A DNA stretch of 64,000 nt, taken from Vagococcus carniphilus (GTDB taxonomy: Bacteria; Bacillota; Bacilli; Lactobacillales; Vagococcaceae). Positions 26,290 to 35,240 of this stretch are shown here, in pieces; the first letter of the stretch is position 1; every line of letters starts with the position of its first letter. The translations under genes and the position numbers were made by a program. The DNA lies in assembly GCF_014397115.1 (NCBI RefSeq), contig NZ_CP060720.1, forward strand, positions 2,310,001 to 2,374,000, written 5' to 3'. The notes beneath the pieces are model-generated. The model saw nothing but the letters and a program-made list of their open reading frames with translations. It made no database searches and had not been told where the DNA came from.

Positions 26290-27303
26290 CTATTTGTTAA
26301 GTTTTTTATTTCGATAAATATCAATATAAACCGCTAAAATGACAACGAATCCAGTTATAAAAATTTGATAATGTGGTTGTAAATCAATATAAGGCAAGCC
26401 AACCTTTAAAACGGTCATAATAAAGACCCCAATAACAGTTCCTAAAATAGAACCAACACCACCGGCAAGAGATGTTCCACCTACCACAACTGCGGCTATA
26501 GCATCTAATTCAAATCCTGAGCCTCCACCTGGCATAACTGTTGTATAAGTTGCTGCATAAGCAATAGCTGCTAAACCTGCAAAGAAACCTGCTATAACAT
26601 AGGTTGAAGCCTCTACCTTAACAATATTGATTCCTGATAACCTCGTTGCTTCTCTATTACTACCGATTGCAAAGATATAACGACCTAATTTAGTTTTCAT
26701 TAAGATAACAGTTGCAAGAATTGCCATAACAATTAACAAGATAACTCCTGTTGGAAAATTACCAGCTGTTCTAAAAATTGATTTGTACCAACCATCTGGA
26801 CCACCTCTTAAAGGAAAGGTTTCAGTTTGAACATTAGAGACTATTGAACTTAGTCCCCTTGTAATCATCATGGTGCCGAGTGTTGCAATAAATGCGGGAA
26901 GTCTTAATTTAGCAACTAAAATACCATTTACTAAACCGAAAAACGTTGCCACAGCTAATATAGCTAGCAGTGCTACCCAAAGTGGTGCTCTTAATTGGTT
27001 ATAAATCACTCCACCAGTAATTGCAGCACACATCATATTGGTTCCGATAGATAAATCAATGCCTCCTGTTATAATGACAAATGTTACTCCTAATGCTAAA
27101 AATCCTACATAGTAAGAGGCATCCAAAATACTAGTCAGAGTAGAAGTACTCCTAAAAGCTGGACTCATCATAGAAAAGAAGCCATAAATTAAAAATAAAA
27201 CAATTAAAATGATAAGTTGTTGTAACCCGATTTTATCAACTAGCTTTTTTAAGCCACTTTTATTTTGATGCTCTAAACTATTTTTCTCCAAAGTATTCTC
27301 CAT
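26290..27303 (-). CDS. Sugar ABC transporter permease (RbsC family)
   Basis: A 337-residue permease with about nine hydrophobic segments and the family's cytoplasmic EAA-like loop 'AIGSNREATRLSGI' near residue 216. The sequences 'GVTFVIITGGIDLSIGT' and 'AIAAVVVGGTSLAGGVGS' are typical of RbsC-type subunits. The ATG overlaps the end of the ATPase gene by a single base, indicating coupled translation. It should homodimerise and pair with the neighbouring ATPase and lipoprotein to import L-fucose. Confidence 0.9.
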   Translation of the reverse strand: MENTLEKNSLEHQNKSGLKKLVDKIGLQQLIILIVLFLIYGFFSMMSPAFRSTSTLTSILDASYYVGFLALGVTFVIITGGIDLSIGTNMMCAAITGGVIYNQLRAPLWVALLAILAVATFFGLVNGILVAKLRLPAFIATLGTMMITRGLSSIVSNVQTETFPLRGGPDGWYKSIFRTAGNFPTGVILLIVMAILATVILMKTKLGRYIFAIGSNREATRLSGINIVKVEASTYVIAGFFAGLAAIAYAATYTTVMPGGGSGFELDAIAAVVVGGTSLAGGVGSILGTVIGVFIMTVLKVGLPYIDLQPHYQIFITGFVVILAVYIDIYRNKKLNK

Positions 27304-28805
27304 TACACTACCGCCTCTCTCATTGTTGCAAAGTGTAATATTTTCTCCTGAGTTGCCTCTGAAATATCAACTTCACCTGTTTTTTTACCTTCACACATTA
27401 CCATGACCCGATCACTCATTCTTAAAATTTCAGTTAACTCTGATGAAATCATAATGATAGATTTCCCCATCTTAGTTAACTCAGTCATTAGTTCATAAAT
27501 TTCACTTTTTGCACCAACATCAATTCCTCTAGTCGGCTCATCAAAAATTAAAATGTCACTATCTTGTTCCAACCATTTAGCAATAACTACCTTTTGCTGA
27601 TTACCACCTGAAAGATTACGAATCAATTGGTGTGCAGATGGTGTTTTTATACCTAACATCTTGATAAATTTATTACTTGTTTCGTTGATTTTTTTATCAT
27701 TAATTAGTCCACCACTAACGTAATTTCCAACGTTTGTCATAACAATGTTATTTTCTACAGACATGCCTACAACGACACCATATTGTTTTCTATCTTCAGA
27801 CAAATAGCCGATTCCATTCTCAACAGCATCTTTTGGTTGGTTGATTTCAACTTTTTTATCATGAACATAAATTTCTCCAGAGTCTTTCTGGTCAGCTCCA
27901 AAAATCAAACGGGCCATCTCTGTTCTACCTGCCCCCATTAATCCAGAAACACCTAATATCTCACCCTGTTTCAAATCAAAGCTAAGATTTTTCACTTTAT
28001 TTCCCAAAGATAAATTTTTAACCGATAACACAACTTTTGCATCATCTGAAACTTCAGAATGTTGTTTTGGTTCCTCGTAAATGACTCGACCAACCATCAT
28101 ATCTATGATTTCATCTTTAGTTGAACTAGCTGTATCAATAGTTCCTACATATTCACCATCCCGCATTACCGTGACACGATCAGTGATTCTTTTAATCTCA
28201 TCCATTCGATGTGAAATATAAACAATTCCTATATCCTTTTGCTTTAAATCCTCGATAATATTAAACAATTCATTTATCTCAGATTCTGTTAAAGCTGCTG
28301 TTGGTTCATCAAAAACGATAATTTTAGCATTCATTGAGATAGCCTTAGCAATTTCAACCATCTGCATCTTACCAACTGTCAGATGTCCTACTTGTTCTTT
28401 CGGATTGACTGTCATATTTAAGCGATTAAATAACTCTTCGGTTTTACGATTAATATCAGAGTCATCTGTAAAAATGCCTTTCATAGATTCTCTACCAATA
28501 AAAATATTTTGAGCAACTGATAAATGATTAATCATATTTAATTCTTGATGAACAATAACAATTCCATCATCCATTGCTTCTTTGGGATTTTTATAATTAA
28601 TTTCACGACCATTATAGTTAATTGTTCCAGCATCTTTTTCATAGATTCCTGTTAAAATTTTCATCAATGTCGATTTTCCAGCGCCATTCTCACCCATTAG
28701 AGCATGAACTTCACCTTTTTTTAACGTAAGGTTTACATTATCTAAAGCTTGTACAGCACCAAAACTCTTAGAAATTTGATTCATTTCTAAAATAACTTCA
28801 CTCAT
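27303..28805 (-). CDS. Sugar ABC transporter ATPase, two-domain (RbsA family)
   Basis: A 500-residue fusion of two nucleotide-binding domains. The N-terminal half has Walker A 'GENGAGKST' near residue 38 and 'VFDEPTAALTESE'. Its signature position reads 'LTVGKMQMVEIAK', the modified form usual in the first half of RbsA proteins. The C-terminal half has a degenerate P-loop ('GLMGAGRTE'), signature 'LSGGNQQKV' and Walker B 'ILIFDEPTRGID'. It energises the fucose importer encoded with it. GGAGG lies 9 nt before the ATG. It follows fucU by 17 nt. Confidence 0.92.
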   Translation of the reverse strand: MSEVILEMNQISKSFGAVQALDNVNLTLKKGEVHALMGENGAGKSTLMKILTGIYEKDAGTINYNGREINYKNPKEAMDDGIVIVHQELNMINHLSVAQNIFIGRESMKGIFTDDSDINRKTEELFNRLNMTVNPKEQVGHLTVGKMQMVEIAKAISMNAKIIVFDEPTAALTESEINELFNIIEDLKQKDIGIVYISHRMDEIKRITDRVTVMRDGEYVGTIDTASSTKDEIIDMMVGRVIYEEPKQHSEVSDDAKVVLSVKNLSLGNKVKNLSFDLKQGEILGVSGLMGAGRTEMARLIFGADQKDSGEIYVHDKKVEINQPKDAVENGIGYLSEDRKQYGVVVGMSVENNIVMTNVGNYVSGGLINDKKINETSNKFIKMLGIKTPSAHQLIRNLSGGNQQKVVIAKWLEQDSDILIFDEPTRGIDVGAKSEIYELMTELTKMGKSIIMISSELTEILRMSDRVMVMCEGKKTGEVDISEATQEKILHFATMREAVV

Positions 28806-28822
28806 GTGTTAATACCTCCTTT

Positions 28823-29251
28823 TTAGTGAACAACACCTTTTTTCAAAAGGATATTGGCGTAGATCGCTTCCTCTCCTGTGGCAACAATTGCATATGCTTC
28901 TTTTCCTCGATTATAGAATTCTTGACGTGTTAGAAGTTCTATTTTGTCATTTTCAACCACAGCTTCTTTTATTATTTTTTTGTAGTCATCCCAAATCACT
29001 GGAATCGTCGGGTCTCCCTCAGCCACCTGCATCAATCCGATTGAATACTCCTGATAAGTATCCATTGGAAATAGTTTCAATATACTATCTAATAACTCTG
29101 GAACACCCAAACCGTCACATCTAACAAGTTTCTTAGCATTAGAAGCAGCTGGATAATTACCATCAGCAATAACTATTTCATCTCCATGTCCCATTTCCAT
29201 TAAAACCTTCACTAATTCAGGCGATAAATTTTTCGGAATATTTTTTAACAT
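28823..29251 (-). CDS. fucU: L-fucose mutarotase (RbsD/FucU family)
   Basis: A 142-residue FucU family protein that interconverts the alpha and beta anomers of L-fucose so that the isomerase receives its preferred form. Family features are the N-terminal 'LSPELVKVLMEMGHGDEIVIADGNYPA' with the catalytic His, and the C-terminal 'RQEFYNRGKEAYAIVATGEEAIYANILLKKG'. The placement among fucose genes supports FucU over the ribose homologue RbsD. It is 12 nt after the RhaB-type kinase gene. Confidence 0.92.
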   Translation of the reverse strand: MLKNIPKNLSPELVKVLMEMGHGDEIVIADGNYPAASNAKKLVRCDGLGVPELLDSILKLFPMDTYQEYSIGLMQVAEGDPTIPVIWDDYKKIIKEAVVENDKIELLTRQEFYNRGKEAYAIVATGEEAIYANILLKKGVVH

Positions 29252-29263
29252 ATTTACTCACCT

Positions 29264-30721
29264 CTATTCTTTATCTAATAGCTTTTGATATTTTGGAAAT
29301 TGATTTTCCCATGCTTCTTTTCTTTCTGGAAAATAATAGGTCACATTTGATATTTTTTTTATCCACTCTCTTGCTTCATAAACACTATCAATCACTTGGT
29401 GTGCCATTAATTGCTGTATAATATTTCCTATCGCAGTTGCCTCTACCGGTCCTGCACAAACTCTCATCCCTGTTGCATCAGCAACCATTTGACAAAGTAA
29501 GGCTGATTGAGAGCCTCCACCAACAATATTTAAAGTATCAAATTCGTTTCCTACAGCATCAATAATTTCTAGTGTCGTGTATTTATACTTAAAGGCTAAA
29601 CTTTCGTAAACACATCTAAATAATTCTCCAGGTTCTTCTGGTAACTCTTGATTTGTTTCTTTTGCGTATGCCTGAATTTTCTCTTTCATCTTTCCAGGTG
29701 ACGTAAATCTAGGATCATCTGTATCTATTAGACAGCGAAATGCTTTTTTCTTTTCAGTCATATCCGTTATTTCATCATAAGAATAATCCATTCCCTGCTC
29801 TCTAAAATTGCGTTTTAGTTCTTGAATAATCCAAAGTCCAGTACAATTTTTTAGAAATCGAGTTGTTTTATTATTTCCACTTTCATTCGTTAAATTATAG
29901 TTTTGAGCTTTTTGAGTGACTATTGGCTCTTCTAACTCAGTTCCAACAAGTGACCAAGTACCACAAGAAATAAATAGAAAATTTTGATTAGATGGAACAC
30001 TTAAAACAGCACTTGCTGTATCATGTTCACAAACATTAATTACCTCAATTGCTGGTAGTCCAAAACTACTTTTTAACTTACCTAGTTGATTCCCTTCTGT
30101 CACAATGTCAGGAAAAAGACTAGCGGGTAATTGAAATAAATCCATCAATTCTTTATTCCAATCTTTTGTATAAGGGTTCGTTAATTGAGTTGTTGACGCA
30201 ATACTCTGCTCTGTTTTCATATTTCCAGTTAATAAGTAATTTAGTAAATCAGGCATTAAAAGTACTTTATCGATTCTCTCAAACAAATCAGGTCTTTCAT
30301 TTTTTACAGTGAGCAATTGAAATAATGTATTAATTTCCATTAACTGGTTCCCTGTTTGTTGATACAATTCTTCTTTTGATATTATCTTTTTCAAATACGT
30401 GAGACTTCCTTTAGTTCGACTATCACGATAGTGAACTGAATTTTCTAACAACTCACCAGATTTATCTAGTAAACCAAAATCAACTCCCCATGTATCAATT
30501 CCCAAGCTTTCGATTGGATATTTATCTGTCGCTTTTTTTATTCCAATTAAAATATTTTCTAATAAATAGTCAATGTTCCAAAATAAAGTATTTTCTTTTT
30601 CTAAGATTTGATTATCAAATCGATGAACTTCCTCAAGATTTAAGTTGCCATTTTTATATTTCCCAACAATAGCTCTTCCTGACGAAGCCCCAAAATCAAA
30701 TGCCAAAACATTTAAATTCAT
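29264..30721 (-). CDS. rhaB: RhaB-family kinase, probable L-fuculokinase
   Basis: A 485-residue FGGY kinase of the RhaB branch. It has 'AFDFGASSGRAIVG' at the N-terminus, 'HRFDNQ', 'SLGIDTWGVDFGLLD', 'VHYRDSRTKG', 'LLMPDLLNYLLTG', 'CGTWSLVGTE' and late 'NIVGGGSQSALLCQM'. RhaB proper phosphorylates L-rhamnulose, but in many Firmicutes a RhaB-like enzyme is the fuculokinase of the fucose operon. Its position between fucA and fucU makes fuculose the most likely substrate. The second kinase in the operon is of a different type (AraB-like), so the division of labour between the two is open. Confidence 0.85.
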   Translation of the reverse strand: MNLNVLAFDFGASSGRAIVGKYKNGNLNLEEVHRFDNQILEKENTLFWNIDYLLENILIGIKKATDKYPIESLGIDTWGVDFGLLDKSGELLENSVHYRDSRTKGSLTYLKKIISKEELYQQTGNQLMEINTLFQLLTVKNERPDLFERIDKVLLMPDLLNYLLTGNMKTEQSIASTTQLTNPYTKDWNKELMDLFQLPASLFPDIVTEGNQLGKLKSSFGLPAIEVINVCEHDTASAVLSVPSNQNFLFISCGTWSLVGTELEEPIVTQKAQNYNLTNESGNNKTTRFLKNCTGLWIIQELKRNFREQGMDYSYDEITDMTEKKKAFRCLIDTDDPRFTSPGKMKEKIQAYAKETNQELPEEPGELFRCVYESLAFKYKYTTLEIIDAVGNEFDTLNIVGGGSQSALLCQMVADATGMRVCAGPVEATAIGNIIQQLMAHQVIDSVYEAREWIKKISNVTYYFPERKEAWENQFPKYQKLLDKE

Positions 30722-30739
30722 CTTAAAAACCCCTTTATT

Positions 30740-31426
30740 TTAGTGATACTTCTTATAACCAGGATGTTTTCCTGTTACTTTATAATTTTCGCGCATCGCA
30801 AATAATTTATCTAATGTATCACGGTCAATCTCATCTTCTTCTTTTCCACCAAGCAACATTCTAGCGTGAAACACTGTGTTAGCTACTAATTCCAACGTTT
30901 CCATACGATAATAAGCTGTTATTAAATCTGAACCAACAGATAACGCTCCGTGATTTTCTAATAATAAAACATCATGCTCTGGTAAAAAAGGAGCGATACT
31001 TTCAGGAACTTCTTCTGTTGATGGAATACCAAATGGAGCAATTGGTATTGAGCCGACAGCAATTGCATTTTCAATTAAAGAATAACTATCTAAGGGTATT
31101 TTAGCTAAAGCAAATGCTGTTGCTACTGGTGGATGTGCATGAACAACCCCATTGACATCTTTCCTATCTTGGTAAACGCGTAAATGCATTTTAACTTCAC
31201 TTGAAGGACGATAACCTTCACCTGCTTCTAAAATCTCATAATCAGAATTGATTCTGACCAACTTATCAGGCGTGATAAAACTTTTACTAATTCCTGTCGG
31301 TGTACATAAAAAAGTACCATCTTCTAAGCGTACTGAGACATTCCCATCATTTGCTGCTACCCATCCTTTTTGCCACATTTTATTACAGACATCACATATT
31401 TGATTTTTGATTATTTCTAAATCCAT
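30740..31426 (-). CDS. fucA: L-fuculose phosphate aldolase (class II)
   Basis: A 228-residue class II aldolase/adducin family enzyme that cleaves L-fuculose 1-phosphate to dihydroxyacetone phosphate and L-lactaldehyde. The N-terminal 'AANDGNVSVR' binds phosphate, 'TPTGISKSFITPD' follows, and the zinc site is 'HAHPPVATAFA' near residue 92 with a further His in 'LLENHGALSVG'. The start was moved from 31447 to the ATG at 31426, which is 8 nt after GAGG. It is the first gene of the fucose operon and faces the DeoR regulator gene. Confidence 0.9.
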   Translation of the reverse strand: MDLEIIKNQICDVCNKMWQKGWVAANDGNVSVRLEDGTFLCTPTGISKSFITPDKLVRINSDYEILEAGEGYRPSSEVKMHLRVYQDRKDVNGVVHAHPPVATAFALAKIPLDSYSLIENAIAVGSIPIAPFGIPSTEEVPESIAPFLPEHDVLLLENHGALSVGSDLITAYYRMETLELVANTVFHARMLLGGKEEDEIDRDTLDKLFAMRENYKVTGKHPGYKKYH

Positions 31427-31452
31427 TTTAAAATCCTCTTTTCTCATTGATT

Positions 31453-31466
31453 TAAATCCGCTTTCA
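31453..31466 (-). promoter_or_regulatory. Candidate CcpA (cre) site in the fucose operon leader
   Basis: The minus strand reads TGAAAGCGGATTTA, which fits the cre pattern TGWNANCGNWNWCA except for one base near the end. It lies about 27-40 bp upstream of the fucA start, where CcpA binding would block transcription and give glucose repression. The 31448-31581 gap also holds several short TTCA/TGAA repeats that could be DeoR operators, but I could not settle on a clear promoter. Confidence 0.5.
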
Positions 31467-31581
31467 TTCTAATATAAAAAAAGGGAATAAATTTATTTGA
31501 ATGATATGATGAATTTTTTACTATTTTTAATAGCAAATTCGTTCACAACTATTCAAAATAATTCATAAGGGGAAATTTAAT

Positions 31582-32346
31582 ATGATGCAAGAAGAACGGC
31601 TGACACAAATTTTAACTATTCTAAAAAGACGTAAAAAGATATCTAACGAAGAACTTGCTGCTATGCTGTTCTGTAGTATTTCTACATTAAGACGAGACTT
31701 AATAAAGCTTGAATCTCAGCAATTAATTCGCCGGGTTCATGGCGGTGTTGTTTTAAATCTAGCGACCACTAACGAACCCTCTCTTTACTATCGAGAAACT
31801 AATTTTATAAAAGAGAAAAAAGAAATCTGTGAAATTGCTCAAGACTTTATTGGAGATGGTATGTGCGTTTTCCTAGATTCAAGTAGTACTGTTCAACAAC
31901 TCGTACCATTATTAAAAACTGTTTCAAATTTAGTTGTCTTAACAAATGGAATTAAATTAGCATTGAACATTAGTGATATGAATGACGAATCAATTAAAGC
32001 GTTCATGTTTGGGGGAGAAATTAAAAAAAATTCAAGTTCGATTGTTGGAACTGACTTCACTACCTCTTTTATCAATCAATTTAATATCGACTTGGCTGTC
32101 TTTTCTTGCAGAGGTTTAGATATCAACGGAGTTTATGAATCTAGCCTTAGTCAGGCTAGAATTAAGCAACAAGTTATTGATAAATCAAAAAACTCCATTC
32201 TCTTAGCAGATGAATCAAAATTTGATTCACCCCATTTTTTTAAAGTATCAAACTTAAAAACCTATTCTGCTATCATTAGTAATAAGAAACCAGAAAAAGA
32301 ATATACAAAACTCTTTAACAAACATGGTATTGATTGTCTTTACTAA
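31582..32346 (+). CDS. fucR: DeoR family repressor of the fucose operon
   Basis: A 254-residue DeoR/GlpR family regulator. Residues 1-57 are the winged helix ('RLTQILTILKRRKKISNEELAAMLFCS', 'STLRRDLIKLESQQLIRRVHGG'). The remainder is the sugar-phosphate sensor domain of the DeoR C-terminal type ('GDGMCVFLDSSSTVQQLV', 'VVLTNGIKLAL', 'DESKFDSPHFFKV'). It is transcribed away from fucA, the usual arrangement for local control. AGGGG is 9 nt before the ATG. The effector is probably fuculose 1-phosphate by analogy. Confidence 0.85.
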   Translation: MMQEERLTQILTILKRRKKISNEELAAMLFCSISTLRRDLIKLESQQLIRRVHGGVVLNLATTNEPSLYYRETNFIKEKKEICEIAQDFIGDGMCVFLDSSSTVQQLVPLLKTVSNLVVLTNGIKLALNISDMNDESIKAFMFGGEIKKNSSSIVGTDFTTSFINQFNIDLAVFSCRGLDINGVYESSLSQARIKQQVIDKSKNSILLADESKFDSPHFFKVSNLKTYSAIISNKKPEKEYTKLFNKHGIDCLY

Positions 32347-32398
32347 AAAAACTAACCACGACAAATCTTCTTCATGATTAGTCGTGGTTAGTTTTTTT
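32345..32398. terminator. Bidirectional terminator between fucR and the thiamine operon
   Basis: An 18-bp perfect inverted repeat (32345-32362 and 32381-32398) has A7 on one side and T7 on the other, so it can stop transcription of both converging units. Confidence 0.93.
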
Positions 32399-32407
32399 AT
32401 GGGTAAC

Positions 32408-33235
32408 TTATTCTATTATCTCCTCAACGCTCTCAGACAACTCAGCCCAATGATTGGTTGGTCCATGTCCGTGCCCAACAAACAATCCTTCTTCGATTGC
32501 ACCTTGGATGAACTGTTTCCCTATATAGATAGCTTCTTTTATGGATGTTCCTTTAGCTAGTTCTGCTGCAATACAAGACGAGAAGGTATCCCCTGTTCCA
32601 TGAGTTTTAATGGTTTTTATTCGCTTAGTTTTTAACCAATAGTCTTCTCCTGTCTCAAGTAAGACATAATCTTTAGCTTCTTTTGTTTCTAAATGTCCTC
32701 CTTTAATAATCACATGATTAACACCTAGTTTTTGCAAGTCAACTGCTGCTTGTTTCATCTCTTCTTCTGTTGTCACTGGATAACCAACTAAGACTTCTGC
32801 TTCTGGCAGATTAGGAGTCACTAAAAAAGCGAATGGTAATAACTTAGTTTTGATGGTCTCTATTGCGTCTTCTTTTAGTAACGCATGCCCACCTTTAGCA
32901 ATCATCACCGGATCAACCACCAAGGGTCCGAAATCAACTTTTTTTAGATTTTCAACAACGCATTCAACATGTTCTCTATCTGCTAGCATGCCTGTTTTAG
33001 CAGCTTTAATCTTAAAATCTTCAGCAAGTGAGTTAAACTGGTCATTGATAAAATCACAAGGAACTGGGAAGCTATTTTGAACGCCTAGTGTATTTTGAGC
33101 AGTTAGTGCTACCACGATGCTCATTCCAAAGGCTTTTCTTGCTTGAAAGGTTTTTAAATCAGCTTGAACGCCTGCTCCACCTCCAGAATCAGTTCCAGCA
33201 ATAGTCACAACTTGGGGTGTTTGATTAATTGTCAT
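32408..33235 (-). CDS. thiD: Hydroxymethylpyrimidine (phosphate) kinase
   Basis: A 275-residue ribokinase-fold enzyme that phosphorylates HMP and HMP-phosphate. Seen are the N-terminal 'VVTIAGTDSGGGAGVQADLKTF', 'PLVVDPVMIAKGG', 'LLPFAFLVTPNLPEAEVLVG', and the catalytic anion hole 'KTHGTGDTFSSCIAAELAKG' with its Asp. It is the last gene of the thiamine operon and its 5' end overlaps thiE by 11 nt. Some homologues act as pyridoxal kinases (PdxK/ThiD), but the operon supports ThiD. Confidence 0.93.
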   Translation of the reverse strand: MTINQTPQVVTIAGTDSGGGAGVQADLKTFQARKAFGMSIVVALTAQNTLGVQNSFPVPCDFINDQFNSLAEDFKIKAAKTGMLADREHVECVVENLKKVDFGPLVVDPVMIAKGGHALLKEDAIETIKTKLLPFAFLVTPNLPEAEVLVGYPVTTEEEMKQAAVDLQKLGVNHVIIKGGHLETKEAKDYVLLETGEDYWLKTKRIKTIKTHGTGDTFSSCIAAELAKGTSIKEAIYIGKQFIQGAIEEGLFVGHGHGPTNHWAELSESVEEIIE

Positions 33236-33881
33236 AACTTACTACATCCTTCATTTTCATTTTTTCAACTAATTCTTTTAATTTAAGAACTTTAGTCGGT
33301 ACTTCTTTTGCTTGCATAATCTCACTAACAATCGATACACCAGAAACACCACTACCACTAAAAGATAAAATGTTCTCTTCTTTAATACCACCAATGGCTA
33401 CTACTGGTGACTTCACTTCATCTACTATTTGTTTTAACTCTTCCATAGAAGTTAGTTTTGTTTGAACTTTAGTAGTTGTCGGATAAATAGCGCCTACACC
33501 TAAATAATCAGCTCCTTCAAATTTAGCCTCAATACCTCTTATTACGGTCTTAGCAGAGACTCCAAGAATTTTATCAGGGCCAATTAGTTCCCTTGTTTTC
33601 CAAACAGGAAGCTCGTCATCTCCAATATGAACACCATCAGCATCAATCGCTAGACAAATATCCACACGATCATTAATGATTAAAGGAACGCTATAAGAAT
33701 CCGTTATTTTTTTAACTTTTAAAGCTAATTCATAGAACTCATTAGTCGATGCTTCTTTTTCTCTTAGTTGAAGCATCGTGATACCACCTTCACAGGCTTC
33801 TAAAACAATGTCTAAAAATCTATCATCAGACAAATTGTCTCTATTGGTTACTAAATATAAAGCTAATGCCTCTTCAATCAT
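33225..33881 (-). CDS. thiE: Thiamine-phosphate synthase
   Basis: A 218-residue TIM-barrel enzyme that joins HMP diphosphate and thiazole phosphate to thiamine phosphate. Motifs are 'ALYLVTNRDNL', 'LQLREKEASTNEF', 'LIINDRVDICLAIDADGVHIGDDELP', 'GVSAKTVIRG', and 'YLGVGAIYPTTTK'. The start was moved from 33908 to the ATG at 33881, which overlaps the TGA of thiM (ATGA) and has AAAGGAG upstream. Confidence 0.93.
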   Translation of the reverse strand: MIEEALALYLVTNRDNLSDDRFLDIVLEACEGGITMLQLREKEASTNEFYELALKVKKITDSYSVPLIINDRVDICLAIDADGVHIGDDELPVWKTRELIGPDKILGVSAKTVIRGIEAKFEGADYLGVGAIYPTTTKVQTKLTSMEELKQIVDEVKSPVVAIGGIKEENILSFSGSGVSGVSIVSEIMQAKEVPTKVLKLKELVEKMKMKDVVSYDN

Positions 33882-34720
33882 ATCCTTTCTCCTTTTACTT
33901 GTTGCCACCAGTCATCTTTTTTATAAAGACGTGATAGTTCATTAAATAATTCATGTCTAAAATCAGCCATGCCTAATGGTTTTTTGCAATGAGTTAAAGC
34001 TGATTCTCCGCAGAGATTAAAATAGCTAACAGCCCCAACCAAACTCATTTCACTCTCTATTCCTTGACCTAATAGTGAAGCTATTAAAGCGCCAACTATA
34101 TCTCCTGTTCCTGTCATTTGATCTAATTCAGCTACACCATTTTTCAAATAATAACTGGTATGAGGTGTAACGATAATATCAGTTTCTCCTGTTGCTAAAA
34201 ATGACGTTGCCGGATATTGCTGCGTCCATTTTTTTAATGTTTCACTTAACTCTTGTAATGAGGCTTTTTCTTGATCAGAAGAGTCTCCATCTACTCCTCT
34301 ACCTGAACTTTTCAAGCCACAAAGGTTTCTCATCTCTGACGTGTTTCCTTTAACCACCGTTGGCTTATTCTCTAAAAGGGTTAAAGCTAGTTTTTTTCTA
34401 AGACTTGAAGCAGATACACCCACTACATCAATCACAGTCGGTTTATTTGTATGGAGTGCCTCTTGGCTAGCAGCCAGTAATTGCTCTTGTCTATTAATAG
34501 ATAAGTGACCTAAGTTCAAAAGTAAGCCATCTGTTTGTTCGAATAATTCTTTAAATTCTCTTTCGTCAACTGCCATAATCGGCTTACTATTAACATAAAG
34601 TAAAGCATTTGCCATGCTCTCACACGTTACCTCATTGGTGATGCAGTGAACCAATGGTGACTTTTTAAAAAAATTATTTGCTTGTTTATTCATTAATAGG
34701 TCTTTTTGACTCGTAACCAT
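33878..34720 (-). CDS. thiM: Hydroxyethylthiazole kinase
   Basis: A 280-residue enzyme phosphorylating 5-(2-hydroxyethyl)-4-methylthiazole for thiamine salvage. Seen are 'SPLVHCITNEVTCESMANALLYVNSKPIM', 'PTVVKGNTSEMRNLCG' and the catalytic 'MTGTGDIVGALIASLLG'. The ATG at 34720 has GGAG 9 nt upstream. A second in-frame ATG nine codons later (34693) matches the usual family start better but has a poorer binding site. The gene overlaps thiW by 35 nt if the first start is used. Confidence 0.92.
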   Translation of the reverse strand: MVTSQKDLLMNKQANNFFKKSPLVHCITNEVTCESMANALLYVNSKPIMAVDEREFKELFEQTDGLLLNLGHLSINRQEQLLAASQEALHTNKPTVIDVVGVSASSLRKKLALTLLENKPTVVKGNTSEMRNLCGLKSSGRGVDGDSSDQEKASLQELSETLKKWTQQYPATSFLATGETDIIVTPHTSYYLKNGVAELDQMTGTGDIVGALIASLLGQGIESEMSLVGAVSYFNLCGESALTHCKKPLGMADFRHELFNELSRLYKKDDWWQQVKGERI

Positions 34721-35240
34721 CTAGTTCCTCTCCTTTAAAAAGAGTTTGAATTCTTTTAAATTTTGTTATTTTTTCTAATTTCATGAAACCCAAGTAGCCA
34801 ATCAATGAACCTGAAATGGCACCTCCAAAAAAACGCGGCGTATAAATAAACCAGTACATATTTGTAGCACTTCCCGTAAACCAAACCATCACCGGGTAAG
34901 AAAGGAGAGAGCCTATCAGACCTGTTCCAATAATCTCACCAAGCATTGCCACATAAATATTTTTAGAATACTTATAGCCTATTCCTGCCAAAAACGCTCC
35001 AAAAACAGCCCCTGTTAACGCAAGTGGGGGAACACCTAATAACAGCATTCTTAGTAGTCCGCAGGTCAGTGCCATTATGGTTCCGTAAAAGGGACCCATC
35101 AACGTCACGCCTATGATATTCATGACACTAGACATTGGTGCCATTCCTTCGATTCGAAATAAAGGTGACAAGACCACATCAAGCGCAACCATGAGAGACA
35201 AAATAATTAGTTTTTGTAATTTAGTATTTGCTTGTGGCAT
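34686..35240 (-). CDS. thiW: ThiW, ECF transporter S component for a thiazole precursor
   Basis: A 184-residue membrane protein with five or six hydrophobic segments. The family start 'KLIILSLMVALDVVLSPLFRIEGMAPMSSVMNIIG' and 'PFYGTIMALTCGLLRMLLLG' identify ThiW, which is nearly always next to thiM and predicted to import hydroxyethylthiazole. It would use an energy-coupling module. No separate EcfA/EcfT set beyond ykoC/ykoD is in the window. It overlaps tenA by 20 nt. Confidence 0.88.
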   Translation of the reverse strand: MPQANTKLQKLIILSLMVALDVVLSPLFRIEGMAPMSSVMNIIGVTLMGPFYGTIMALTCGLLRMLLLGVPPLALTGAVFGAFLAGIGYKYSKNIYVAMLGEIIGTGLIGSLLSYPVMVWFTGSATNMYWFIYTPRFFGGAISGSLIGYLGFMKLEKITKFKRIQTLFKGEELDGYESKRPINE

